From Qipengyuania atrilutea (lineage in GTDB: Bacteria; Pseudomonadota; Alphaproteobacteria; Sphingomonadales; Sphingomonadaceae): a DNA stretch of 64,000 bases. The DNA lies in the NCBI RefSeq assembly GCF_013370205.1, contig NZ_JABWGV010000004.1, positions 62,001-126,000 on the forward strand. The letters run 5' to 3'. This document shows positions 54,666-62,699 of the stretch, in pieces; the stretch's first letter is position 1; every line of letters begins with the position of its first letter. Under the pieces are notes generated by a model. It was given only the letters and a program-made list of their open reading frames with translations. It did no database searches and was not told the DNA's origin. A program made the position numbers and the translations under genes.

Positions 54666-55259
54666 CTAGCTTCGCCGGTAGATCAGCACGAGGTTGTTCG
54701 CCGGCATTTCGTAGCGCGCACTGCGTCCGAAGCCGGACTTCGCCGCTAGTTCATCCACATCCTCGATCTTGCGCAACCCCCATTGCGGATCGCGCTCGCT
54801 CAGGCTCCGGTCGAACGCCATATTCGACGGCGCGGTTTCGACATCATCTTCCAGAAACGGGCCGTAGAGCACTAGCGGCGCGCCCTCGATCAGCAGCCGC
54901 GCAGCACCGGCGAACAACCCCTCCGCCGCCCGCCACGGCGCGATATGGATCATGTTGACGCACAGAATCGCGTCGGCATCCGCAACGGGCCAGTCATTGG
55001 CCGCAGCATCGAGTTCGACCGGCGGCAGTAGATTGTCCGGCCCTTCTTCCTCCCGCCATGCCGCAATCGAGGCGAGCGCCTCGCCGTCGCGGTCGCTCGG
55101 CTGCCAGCGCAGTTTCGGAAAGCGCCGTGCGAGGAACAGCGCGTGCTCGCCCGAACCGCTCGCGATTTCGAGCACCAGCCCCTGCGCGGGCAGTTCGCGC
55201 TCCAGCACTTCGGCAATCGGCGCGCTGTTGCGCGCGGCAGCAGGCGCGTGCCGCTTCAC
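54666..55259 (-). CDS. DUF938 family, SAM methyltransferase-like protein
   Basis: A 197-residue DUF938 protein with a class I methyltransferase fold: LVLEIASGSGEHALFLA is the SAM loop, followed by WQPSDRD and ILCVNMIHIAPW. The substrate is unknown. A GTG start at 55259 overlaps the stop of the ABA4-like gene (GTGA). It is the last gene of a four-gene overlapping operon that begins with dGTPase. Confidence 0.87.
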   Translation of the reverse strand: MKRHAPAAARNSAPIAEVLERELPAQGLVLEIASGSGEHALFLARRFPKLRWQPSDRDGEALASIAAWREEEGPDNLLPPVELDAAANDWPVADADAILCVNMIHIAPWRAAEGLFAGAARLLIEGAPLVLYGPFLEDDVETAPSNMAFDRSLSERDPQWGLRKIEDVDELAAKSGFGRSARYEMPANNLVLIYRRS

Positions 55260-55723
55260 CTGCCGGGCTCCGATTTGCCGCCAGTCTTTCGCGCCCGCTT
55301 CTCGCGCACGATCAGCCAGATGAGCAGGCCCGCGGGTCCGGCAACGAAGGTGAGCAGAAGCACCGGCGCCTGAACAAATCGCGAAAAGCCTTTCGCATCG
55401 GCATCGCGCGCAATCCACAGCCCGGCGAACAGATCGAGCGCGAGGTAATGCACCCAGCCGGTCGTAACCCCGCCATCGGTTGCGAAGATCGCGCGCACGC
55501 CCTCGATCGTCGTGAAGCTCGCCGCTCCGCCCCCGCCCGCTCCGGGATCGAGAACGCCCGATACGATGCCGGCAAGGCACAGCGTGTAGGTCAGGCACAG
55601 CAGCCCGACGCCCAGATACAAGACCGCCGAAAGCAGCGCCGACCAGCGCGGCGCGAAGATCAGCGCAGCCCAAGCGATCATCGCCGCGATATTGGCTAAG
55701 CCGAACAGTGCATTCCAGCTCAT
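55256..55723 (-). CDS. ABA4-like (DUF4281) membrane protein
   Basis: A 155-residue protein with four hydrophobic segments and the DUF4281 signature WVHYLALDLFAGLWIARDA, followed by LLLTFVAGPAGLLIWLIV. The plant homologue ABA4 is needed for neoxanthin synthesis; the bacterial role is unknown. A carotenoid link would suit a pigmented sphingomonad, but no carotenoid gene is in the window. It is coupled by overlaps to both neighbours. Confidence 0.85.
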   Translation of the reverse strand: MSWNALFGLANIAAMIAWAALIFAPRWSALLSAVLYLGVGLLCLTYTLCLAGIVSGVLDPGAGGGGAASFTTIEGVRAIFATDGGVTTGWVHYLALDLFAGLWIARDADAKGFSRFVQAPVLLLTFVAGPAGLLIWLIVREKRARKTGGKSEPGR

Positions 55724-56448
55724 TACGCACGCTCCTCCGCCAGTTTTGGCAATCCCTTCGCGAGACGCCGCAGCGCGTCGTTATCGTACGTATAGCGGCC
55801 CCGCGTCTCCTTCATCGCCAGCGCAAGCGCGGCCTCGGCGACAGTCCGAGCCGGGATCGAGCGGAAGCGGCGATACTGGCCGTGCAGCAGCAGATCGGTG
55901 ACCGGACTGGCGGCGATGGCAAGCCGTTCCTTGCGCCTGCGATCATCTCCGCGACGTCCGCGCAATAGGCCTGGTCGCAGGATGTCGAGCCGCGCGAAGC
56001 CGAGTTTGGCAAGGTCGCGTTCGACCTCGCCCTTGACCCGCAGGTAGAAGTTCTTGGACCCCTGCGCCGCGCCGACCGAGCTTACGGAGATCATGCGCTG
56101 CGTCCCGTGCGCCTTGGCGGCCTTCGCGGTTTCGAGCACCAGTTCCTGGTCGACGCTGCGAAACGCCGCTTCGTCTTGCCCCGACTTGCGCCACGTTGTG
56201 CCGAGCGCATTGACGAGCACCTGCGGGCGTACCGCTTCGAATATGTCGCCCCATTTGTCAGGCTCGGCGACGAACATCTCCATTCTCGCGCCGGGGGGAA
56301 GCGGCATCTCGCGCCGCGCGACGCCGGTGATGCGGATGTCCTCGCGCCCGATCGCCGCTTCGATAATGCTTCTGCCAACGAGGCCGGTCGCACCAACCAG
56401 AGCCACCCGTAGCGGCGTACCGCTTCGCCCACTCTTCCGTTCAGACAT
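55723..56448 (-). CDS. NAD(P)-binding protein, atypical SDR (HTATIP2-like)
   Basis: A 241-residue Rossmann protein. [18 protein letters not shown] is the dinucleotide loop, [16 protein letters not shown] is the NmrA/CC3-like segment and [24 protein letters not shown] holds the Tyr-X3-Lys-like pair, after which [10 protein letters not shown] matches the family. Substrate unknown. It overlaps the dGTPase stop by 8 bases and the ABA4-like start by 1 base. Confidence 0.87.
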   Translation of the reverse strand: MSERKSGRSGTPLRVALVGATGLVGRSIIEAAIGREDIRITGVARREMPLPPGARMEMFVAEPDKWGDIFEAVRPQVLVNALGTTWRKSGQDEAAFRSVDQELVLETAKAAKAHGTQRMISVSSVGAAQGSKNFYLRVKGEVERDLAKLGFARLDILRPGLLRGRRGDDRRRKERLAIAASPVTDLLLHGQYRRFRSIPARTVAEAALALAMKETRGRYTYDNDALRRLAKGLPKLAEERA

Positions 56449-57601
56449 TGCTTAGGCCGGAAGGAACATGTCCGAAAATCTTGCGGCACTGCTGCATGGC
56501 GTAGAAATCTGTCATGCCGGCCACGAAATCCGCGATGTGGCGCGTGCGATGCGGCTCGCTCGGCGGAAGCGCCTCTTGCCACGGATTAGGCAGCAACTGG
56601 TTGTCCTGCGCATAGGCAGCGAACAGCTTCGCCACCACTTCGCGCGCGCGTTCCGCCGTTTCGATCTGCTCCGCATGGTAGTAGAGCTTCTCGTACATGA
56701 ACCGCTTCAGCCGGCGTTCGCGGTTGGCCATGTCCGGCGAGAAGGTCACGAGCGCATGGGCAGAACCGCGCACGTCCGCGATCGTCATGCCTGGACGAAG
56801 CCTGCTCCGCGTCTGCTCCAGCACGTCGTTCACCATCAGCCCGATCTGGCTCCGGGTCAGTTCGCGCAGCTGCGTTTCGCGCGGCGCATCGGGGAAGCGC
56901 GCCTCGATCCGGCGAAACAAATCCGCGACGAAGTCGAGCGACAGCAACTCGTCCACGTCGAGGAAGCCGGCACGCAGCCCGTCGTCGATGTCGTGATTGT
57001 CATAGGCGATGTCGTCCGCCACTGCCGCGACTTGCGCTTCGAGCGAAGGAAAGTCGCCGAGCGCAAGCGGAAAGTCCGCGTCGACCCCCGCCAAGGCCCA
57101 ATTAGGTGCCGTTATGGGTCCGTTATGCTTCGCCAGACCCTCGAGCGTTTCCCAAGTCAGGTTCAGACCCGGATGGTCGCAATAGGGGCTTTCAAGCCGC
57201 GTCAGAACCCGCAGCGTATGCGCGTTATGGTCGAACCCGCCGGCGTGGTTCATCGCCGCGGATAAAGCCGCCTCGCCCGCATGCCCGAACGGCGGATGAC
57301 CGATGTCGTGCGCAAGGCACAGCGCTTCGGTCAGGTCTTCGTCGAGGCCCAGTTCACGCGCGATGACCCGGCCGATCTGCGCGACTTCGAGGCTATGCGT
57401 CAGCCGCGTGCGGTAATGGTCGCCGTCCGGCGCGATGAACACCTGCGTCTTGTTCTTGAGCCTGCGAAACGCGATCGAGTGGATGATCCGGTCGCGGTCC
57501 CGCTGAAACTCGCTGCGCGGTCCGCGCGAACCCTCGCGGTTCTCCTCATAAAGACGTCCGCGCGACTGGGCAGGATCGGCAGCGTAGTTCGCTCTGGTCA
57601 A
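56441..57601 (-). CDS. dgt: Deoxyguanosinetriphosphate triphosphohydrolase-like protein
   Basis: A 386-residue HD-domain dNTPase that cleaves dGTP (or other dNTPs) to the nucleoside and triphosphate. The metal site is visible as His in [14 protein letters not shown] and HD in [16 protein letters not shown], with Asp in [23 protein letters not shown] near the N-terminus is diagnostic. TTG at 57601 gives [16 protein letters not shown], matching the family start; the longer frame to 57805 would read through a hairpin and has no family similarity. Confidence 0.92.
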   Translation of the reverse strand: MTRANYAADPAQSRGRLYEENREGSRGPRSEFQRDRDRIIHSIAFRRLKNKTQVFIAPDGDHYRTRLTHSLEVAQIGRVIARELGLDEDLTEALCLAHDIGHPPFGHAGEAALSAAMNHAGGFDHNAHTLRVLTRLESPYCDHPGLNLTWETLEGLAKHNGPITAPNWALAGVDADFPLALGDFPSLEAQVAAVADDIAYDNHDIDDGLRAGFLDVDELLSLDFVADLFRRIEARFPDAPRETQLRELTRSQIGLMVNDVLEQTRSRLRPGMTIADVRGSAHALVTFSPDMANRERRLKRFMYEKLYYHAEQIETAERAREVVAKLFAAYAQDNQLLPNPWQEALPPSEPHRTRHIADFVAGMTDFYAMQQCRKIFGHVPSGLSNV

Positions 57602-57943
57602 ACTCGTCTCTGGTTCGGCACCCCGCGGGGCGGGGCAGGAGGCGCTAACGCTGTAGGCAGGTCGCAGATGACCGGCAAGAGCGACGCGATAGGCAAAAGC
57701 CGCACACCCTTGAAAAAGGATGTGCGGCCCACTCTTCCGGTTGGTGCGACCCGAAGGACCGGAGAGCGTAACGGTAATCTCTGGATAGATCTCTTGCGGT
57801 TGCAAGAGGAACGTCTCGGCGCCTCTTTATCGAAGCGACCCGAACGCAGTTCGCATCGCCGGCGCGAAAATCAAAGCAAAAGCACTAAAATATCGACAGA
57901 TCGTTCGAGGTCCGCGTTACTGCGAGTGTGCGAATGTAACCGG
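57602..57943. other. 342-base region without a supported gene
   Basis: Between the dGTPase start and the racemase stop. It holds a strong hairpin (57699-57728), a second perfect 7-bp hairpin CTCTTGC/GCAAGAG (57791-57808) and a palindrome at its right edge. The open frame through it on the minus strand resembles nothing known. A small RNA cannot be excluded. Confidence 0.5.
57699..57728 (-). terminator. Terminator-like hairpin, minus strand
   Basis: On the minus strand, GCCGCACATCCTT pairs with AAGGGTGTGCGGC at 12 of 13 positions around a 4-base loop, and TTTT follows. It would end transcription of the racemase transcript about 215 bases past its stop, or of an unrecognised RNA in the gap. 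Confidence 0.55.
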
Positions 57944-57947
57944 TTAC
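57936..57947. promoter_or_regulatory. 12-bp palindrome GTAACCGGTTAC (LacI-type operator shape)
   Basis: A perfect palindrome with central CG, the shape bound by many LacI-family regulators. It overlaps the racemase stop codon, and no LacI gene or sugar gene is nearby, so function is doubtful. Confidence 0.25.
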
Positions 57948-58639
57948 GCTGTTTCCAAAATCCAGTCCGCCGCAGCCTGACAATGGATGTCGGTGGAATC
58001 GTAGATCGGCAGAACATTTGCGTCCGTATCGACGATCGCTTCCATCTCCGTACAGGCGAGGACGATGGCTTCGACGCCCTCCTGCTGTTTGCGGGTGAAG
58101 ATCGTCCGCAGCTTGCGCTCCGCATCGCGCGTCACTTTGCCGACCATGAGTTCTTCGTAGATGATGCGGTCGATCTCCTCGACATTGTCCATGTCCGGCG
58201 GCGCCAGTTCCACCCCGTGTTGCATGAGCCGCTGGCGGTAGAAGGTCTCCGTCATCACATTGCGCGTACCGATCAGAGCGGCGTTCTTGCAACCTTTCGC
58301 GGCCATCTGCCGCCCGACGCATTCCGCGATATGGATTATCGGCACCCCGACCGAATCCGCCACCTGGTCATAAACCTTGTGCATCGAGTTGGCGCCGATC
58401 ACGATGGCGGTGGCGCCCGCGCTTTCGAGCTGACGTGCGCTGGCTGACAGCACTTGCGCGGCGCGTTCCCAATCATCCGCTTCGCGCAGCCCGTGCAACG
58501 TTCTGAAATCAAGGCTTTCGATTACCAGCGGCGCGCTGGCGAGCGGCTCCGATTGTCGCTGCACGAGCCGGTTGATACGCTCGTAATAGGCGAGCGTGGA
58601 AACCCAGCTCATGCCGCCGATCAGCCCCAGTTTCCGCAC
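57944..58639 (-). CDS. Aspartate/glutamate racemase family protein
   Basis: A 231-residue member of the YgeA-type racemase family, which interconverts D- and L-amino acids with two thiol/hydroxyl residues. MRKLGLIGGMSWVST and the second catalytic motif LACTEME (Cys196) are present. The first site, Thr in YgeA-type TNTMHK, reads ANSMHK with Ala83. Loss of one proton donor may leave a hydrolase, lyase or one-sided enzyme. It is a single gene divergent from the DUF2147 gene. Confidence 0.85.
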   Translation of the reverse strand: MRKLGLIGGMSWVSTLAYYERINRLVQRQSEPLASAPLVIESLDFRTLHGLREADDWERAAQVLSASARQLESAGATAIVIGANSMHKVYDQVADSVGVPIIHIAECVGRQMAAKGCKNAALIGTRNVMTETFYRQRLMQHGVELAPPDMDNVEEIDRIIYEELMVGKVTRDAERKLRTIFTRKQQEGVEAIVLACTEMEAIVDTDANVLPIYDSTDIHCQAAADWILETA

Positions 58640-58847
58640 GTTATAAACCCCTGCCTGCTCAGTTCCGGTGCAGGCGCCCGCGAAACGCCTGCCTGCGCAT
58701 CAAGGTATAAACAGACGCTGCGACTGCGTCCAGCAAGCGAACCCTCACAAAGACTAAGCGGCGCTTGCCTGCCCTGTTCTGACAGGCTTAATGTCGGTTC
58801 GTACATCGGCGGCCGACCCGATCGCCTTGCCAAGGAGCGCGAGCACC

Positions 58848-59285
58848 ATGAGACTATCCCGTATCTTCGCCCGCCGTGCCCTCTTTCTCAGCGTCATCGG
58901 CGCTGCGGCAGTCGGCATGTCGCCGGTCTCGGCCGCCCCGGCCTCGATCGAAGGCCGATGGAAGGTCGACGACGGAACTTCGATCGTGACCTTCTACAAA
59001 TGCGGGGCAGCAATTTGCGGGAGGATCGAGGAGTTTCTCGTTGCCGAGCCGAAAGGCGGCGCGCGTGATCGGAAGAACCCGGACGAGGCGAAGCGGGACC
59101 GCAAATTGAAGGGCTTGCGGATCTTCTGGAACCTGACCGCGGATGGCGACAGCTGGGAAGGCGAAGGGTATACGCCCAAGGATGGCCGCTACTTCAACGC
59201 CGACCTCAAACGCGCCGGAAACAAGCTCGAAGTGAAAGGCTGCGTCGCGATATTCTGCCGCACCCTCACCTGGACACGGGCGTAG
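58848..59285 (+). CDS. DUF2147 secreted protein
   Basis: A 145-residue exported protein: a signal peptide (about 1-29, ending VSAAP) and one DUF2147 domain with IEGRWKVDDGTSIVTFYKCG, ICGRIEEFL and the ending GCVAIFCRTLTWTR. Two Cys pairs could form disulfides. Function is unknown; the fold is lipocalin-like. AAGGAGCG precedes the ATG at a usable distance. It is convergent with pntB. Confidence 0.9.
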   Translation: MRLSRIFARRALFLSVIGAAAVGMSPVSAAPASIEGRWKVDDGTSIVTFYKCGAAICGRIEEFLVAEPKGGARDRKNPDEAKRDRKLKGLRIFWNLTADGDSWEGEGYTPKDGRYFNADLKRAGNKLEVKGCVAIFCRTLTWTRA

Positions 59286-59295
59286 ATGAAGGTCC

Positions 59296-60924
59296 TCAGT
59301 CGAGCGCTTTCACGATTTCCTCGACCATCTTCTTCGCGTCGCTGAGCAGCATCATGGTCTGGTCCATGTAGAACACGTCGTTGTCGACCCCCGAATAGCC
59401 GACACCGCCCATGCTGCGCTTGATGAAGAAGACCTGTTTGGCCTTATCGACATCGAACACCGGCATGCCGTAGATCGGCGATGACTTGTCGGTCTTGGCC
59501 GCGGGGTTCACCACGTCGTTCGCGCCGATGATGAAGGCGACATCGGCCTGCGCGAACTCGCTGTTGATGTCTTCAAGCTCGAACACCTCGTCGTAAGGCA
59601 CGTTCGCTTCGGCCAGCAGCACGTTCATGTGCCCCGGCATTCGGCCCGCGACGGGGTGGATGGCGTATTTCACCTCCACACCCTTTTCCTTGAGGATATC
59701 TCCCATTTCGCGCAGCGCGTGCTGCGCCTGTGCGACCGCCATGCCGTAGCCGGGGATGATGATCACCTTTTCCGCCTGTTCGAGCATGAAGGCGGCATCG
59801 TCCGCGCTGCCTTGCTTGTACGGGCGCTGTTCGCCGCCATCCGCAGCACCGCTGGCTGCACTGTCGTCCGCACCGAAGCCGCCCGCGATGACCGAAATGA
59901 AACTGCGGTTCATCGCCCGGCACATGATGTAACTGAGGATCGCACCGGACGAGCCTACCAGCGCGCCGGTGATGATCATCGCGCTGTTGCCGAGCGTGAA
60001 GCCCATTGCTGCCGCGGCCCAGCCCGAATAGCTGTTCAGCATCGATACGACGACCGGCATGTCCGCTCCGCCGATCGGGATGATCAGGAGGAACCCGATG
60101 ACGAAGGCGAGCGCGAGCACGATCCAGAACAGCATGCCCTCGGCGGGACCGGCAATCGGCTGCATCGCGTAAATCGCCGTCAAAACGATGATCGCGGCAA
60201 GCGTGCCCAGATTGATGATGTGCCGCGCTGGCAGCAGGATCGGCGAGCCGCTCATCCGACCGGAAAGCTTCGCGAATGCGATGACCGACCCGCTGAAGGT
60301 AATCGCGCCGATCGCCGCTCCCAGGATCATTTCGACCCGGCTGACCGGAGCGATGCTGCCGGCGGCATCGAGAATCCCGAATGCGCCCGGATTGAGGAAA
60401 GCGGCGGCGGCGACCAGAACGGCGGCAAGACCGACGAGGCTGTGGAAGGCCGCGACGAGTTCCGGCATCGAAGTCATCGCGATACGGCGGGCGATCGTCA
60501 GCCCGATGACCGCGCCGATCGCGATGGCGACCACGATTTCAGCGAAAGAGGCCCAGTCGGGCATGAACACGTCAGTGCAAAGTCCGGTGCCCCCGCTGGC
60601 GACCAGCTCGTCACACGGGTTGCTGCCCGGAAAATGCGTCGCCAGCGTCGTCACGACCGCGATGGCCATGCCGATCATGCCATAGCGGTTCCCTGTGCGG
60701 CTCGTCGCAGGCGATGACAGGCCGCGCAGCGCAAGGATGAAGAACACGCCCGCCACGAGATAGGCGAGCGCGACCCATGGGTTCACTGCCTCGCCGGTCG
60801 CCGCGTGTGCGGGAGTTGCCGTTAGGACCGTCATTCCGGCGAATGCCGGTATCCAGAAGCGCAACTGTCGTAGCTGGACCCCGGCTAGTGCCTGGGTGCT
60901 GTGGTTGGAGAAGAGCGAACCCAT
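59296..60924 (-). CDS. pntB: NAD(P) transhydrogenase subunit beta with repeat-derived N-terminus
   Basis: Couples hydride transfer from NADH to NADP+ with proton entry. At 542 residues it has the proton-channel helices (about 45-290) and the C-terminal NADP domain with GYGMAVAQAQHALREMG, HPVAGRMPGHMNVLLAEA and ANDVVNPAA. Mature-like sequence starts at about residue 45 (GEAVNPWVALAYLVAG). Residues 11-32 (QALAGVQLRQL then FWIPAFAGMT) are encoded by a palindromic dispersed repeat; the segment ending TATPAHA still resembles a signal-peptide end. ATG at 60924 overlaps the pntAB stop by one base. Confidence 0.94.
   Translation of the reverse strand: MGSLFSNHSTQALAGVQLRQLRFWIPAFAGMTVLTATPAHAATGEAVNPWVALAYLVAGVFFILALRGLSSPATSRTGNRYGMIGMAIAVVTTLATHFPGSNPCDELVASGGTGLCTDVFMPDWASFAEIVVAIAIGAVIGLTIARRIAMTSMPELVAAFHSLVGLAAVLVAAAAFLNPGAFGILDAAGSIAPVSRVEMILGAAIGAITFSGSVIAFAKLSGRMSGSPILLPARHIINLGTLAAIIVLTAIYAMQPIAGPAEGMLFWIVLALAFVIGFLLIIPIGGADMPVVVSMLNSYSGWAAAAMGFTLGNSAMIITGALVGSSGAILSYIMCRAMNRSFISVIAGGFGADDSAASGAADGGEQRPYKQGSADDAAFMLEQAEKVIIIPGYGMAVAQAQHALREMGDILKEKGVEVKYAIHPVAGRMPGHMNVLLAEANVPYDEVFELEDINSEFAQADVAFIIGANDVVNPAAKTDKSSPIYGMPVFDVDKAKQVFFIKRSMGGVGYSGVDNDVFYMDQTMMLLSDAKKMVEEIVKALD
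60830..60898. repeat. REP-type palindromic element inside the pntB coding sequence
   Basis: GTCATTCCGGCGAATGCCGG begins the element: inverted arms CCGGC/GCCGG around GAAT, followed by TATCCAG. A second half, CTGGACCCCGGCTAGTGCC then TGGGTG (from 60874), is a degraded mirror module. Read on the minus strand it encodes FWIPAFAGMT, the well-known translation of dispersed palindromic repeats in many proteobacteria. It occurs once in this window and keeps the pntB frame open. Confidence 0.8.
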
Positions 60925-61208
60925 CACTTCTTCTCCTTCTTCTTGTACATCGCCAGCATCCGCTCAGTCACCGCGAAACCGCCGAAGATGTTCACGCTCG
61001 CCAGCACGACACCAAGCAAACCAAGCCATTTCGCCGCAGGACTGCCCGCCTCTGCCGCCGCAATCAGCGCGCCGACGATAATCACCGAAGAGATCGCATT
61101 CGTCACCGCCATCAGCGGCGTGTGCAGCGCGGGCGTAACCGACCAGACCACGTAATAACCGACGAAACACGCCAGCACGAAAATCGACAGGATCGAAATG
61201 AAGTCCAT
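60924..61208 (-). CDS. pntAB: NAD(P) transhydrogenase subunit alpha part 2 (membrane)
   Basis: A 94-residue protein with three membrane helices, FISILSIFVLACFVGYYVVW, the conserved VTPALHTPLMAVTNAISSVIIVGAL and LGLLGVVLASVNIFGGFAVTERML. It is the separate membrane part of the alpha subunit found in alphaproteobacteria. It lies between pntAA (23-base gap) and pntB. Confidence 0.95.
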   Translation of the reverse strand: MDFISILSIFVLACFVGYYVVWSVTPALHTPLMAVTNAISSVIIVGALIAAAEAGSPAAKWLGLLGVVLASVNIFGGFAVTERMLAMYKKKEKK

Positions 61209-61231
61209 GTGCGGCCCCTCCCCGGGTCCAG

Positions 61232-62359
61232 TTATTGCTGCGGCATCAGCCTTTCGTTCACGACCTTGCCGTTATGCGTCAGCCGCACGGCGTTACCGAT
61301 TTCCTCGTCCAGAACCGGCTTGCCCATCTCCTTGTCCCAAAAGGCCGAGAGGAAGTTGTAGAGATTGCGCGCGAACAATGCCGATGCGTCGGCGGCGAGG
61401 CGGCCAGCCGTATTCGAGAAGCCGATGATCTTGACGCCGTGGCGCTCGACAGTTTCGTCGGGGCGCGAACCCTCGACATTGCCGCCCTGAGCCACGGCGA
61501 GATCGTAGATCACGCTGCCCGGTTTCATGCTCGCGATCTGCGGGTCCGAAATGAGCCGCGGCGCAGCTTTGCCCGGAATGAGCGCGGTCGTGATGACGAT
61601 GTCCTGCTTGGCAATGTGCCCGGAGACGAGCTCGGCCTGCGCCCTGCGGTAATCCTCGCTCATTTCGGTGGCGTAGCCCCCCGATCCTTCGCCCTCGATC
61701 CCCTCCACGCTCTCGACGAAGATCGGCTTCGCGCCGAGCGACTGGATCTGCTCCTTCGTCGCCGAGCGCACATCGGTTGCCGAAACTTGCGCGCCAAGCC
61801 GCTTTGCCGTCGCGATCGCCTGCAATCCCGCGACACCCACGCCCATGATGAAGACCTTCGCCGCCTGCACCGTGCCGGCTGCAGTCATCATCATCGGGAA
61901 TGCGCGTCCGTAGGTGTCCGCCGCGGCAATCACTGCCTTGTAGCCGGCGAGGTTCGACTGGCTCGAGAGCACGTCCATGCTCTGCGCGCGGGTGATGCGC
62001 GGCATGAACTCCATCGACAGCGCTTCGAGGCCTGCGTTGGCATAGGCTTCGACCCGCTCGCGGTTGCCGAACGGATCGAAGGTCGCTGCGACCCAGGCGC
62101 CGGGTTTCGTACCGGTCAAAAGCGCTGGGTCCGGTGCCTGGACACCCATGACGATGTCCGCGTCCTTGACCGCTGCCTCGGCTGGGACAACTGCTGCGCC
62201 CGCTTCCTCGTAAGCGCTATCGGGTATCGATGCTTCGCTGCCCGCGCCCTCCTCGACCGCAACCTCGGCACCGAGCGCGGCGAATTTCTTTGCGGTTTCG
62301 GGCGTCAGCGCAACGCGGGTTTCCCCGGCGGCACGTTCCTTCAGGACAGCGATCCGCAC
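61232..62359 (-). CDS. pntAA: NAD(P) transhydrogenase subunit alpha part 1
   Basis: A 375-residue NAD(H)-binding subunit. MRIAVLKERAAGETRVALTPE opens the alanine dehydrogenase/PNT N-terminal domain. RITRAQSMDVLSSQSNLAGYKAV and the Rossmann loop VFIMGVGVAGLQAIATAKRLGA follow. It is the first gene of the pntAA-pntAB-pntB operon, 9 bases downstream of a small oxidase subunit gene. Confidence 0.96.
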   Translation of the reverse strand: MRIAVLKERAAGETRVALTPETAKKFAALGAEVAVEEGAGSEASIPDSAYEEAGAAVVPAEAAVKDADIVMGVQAPDPALLTGTKPGAWVAATFDPFGNRERVEAYANAGLEALSMEFMPRITRAQSMDVLSSQSNLAGYKAVIAAADTYGRAFPMMMTAAGTVQAAKVFIMGVGVAGLQAIATAKRLGAQVSATDVRSATKEQIQSLGAKPIFVESVEGIEGEGSGGYATEMSEDYRRAQAELVSGHIAKQDIVITTALIPGKAAPRLISDPQIASMKPGSVIYDLAVAQGGNVEGSRPDETVERHGVKIIGFSNTAGRLAADASALFARNLYNFLSAFWDKEMGKPVLDEEIGNAVRLTHNGKVVNERLMPQQ

Positions 62360-62368
62360 CAGGGCCGC

Positions 62369-62494
62369 TTAGCTGGCGATGAGCAGAACGACGATGAAGG
62401 AAATGATGGCGATCAGCGGGACCGCCCATTTGAGACTGCCGATGAACCCGCTGTATGTCTTGCGGGCCGCTTTCAAATCGTTAGCCGAATCCAT
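62369..62494 (-). CDS. aa3-type cytochrome c oxidase subunit IV, 41 residues
   Basis: A single-helix peptide beginning MDSANDLKAARKTYSGFIGS, then LKWAVPLIAIISFIVVLLIAS. It matches the bacterial aa3 oxidase subunit IV family (short Asp/Lys-rich N-terminus, K-T-Y-x-G-F-I motif, one helix). GAGGAAAG precedes the ATG at 62494. It sits directly before pntAA, far from the caa3 island, as in related sphingomonads. Confidence 0.8.
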   Translation of the reverse strand: MDSANDLKAARKTYSGFIGSLKWAVPLIAIISFIVVLLIAS

Positions 62495-62699
62495 GGGTGA
62501 CTTTCCTCAGTGATTTTTTCTTCCGGTAATCTCTAACCCCCCGCCCCCGCTTGCTCAAGCCCCGCAGGCCGCCTTTTCCGCCCTTCGGCCTGATCGTCGT
62601 GTCGCTCAGCGACAAGTCGGCGCGTTTTGCTTAAGCGCTCTTTTACTCCTTGGCCTTAGGGGAACCATGTGTCGTTATGGGACGTGTAAGAGAACGGGA

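Noticed and set aside
57602-57805. N-terminal extension of the dGTPase frame to 57805
   Set aside because: It reads through a strong hairpin and lacks family similarity; TTG 57601 gives the standard N-terminus.
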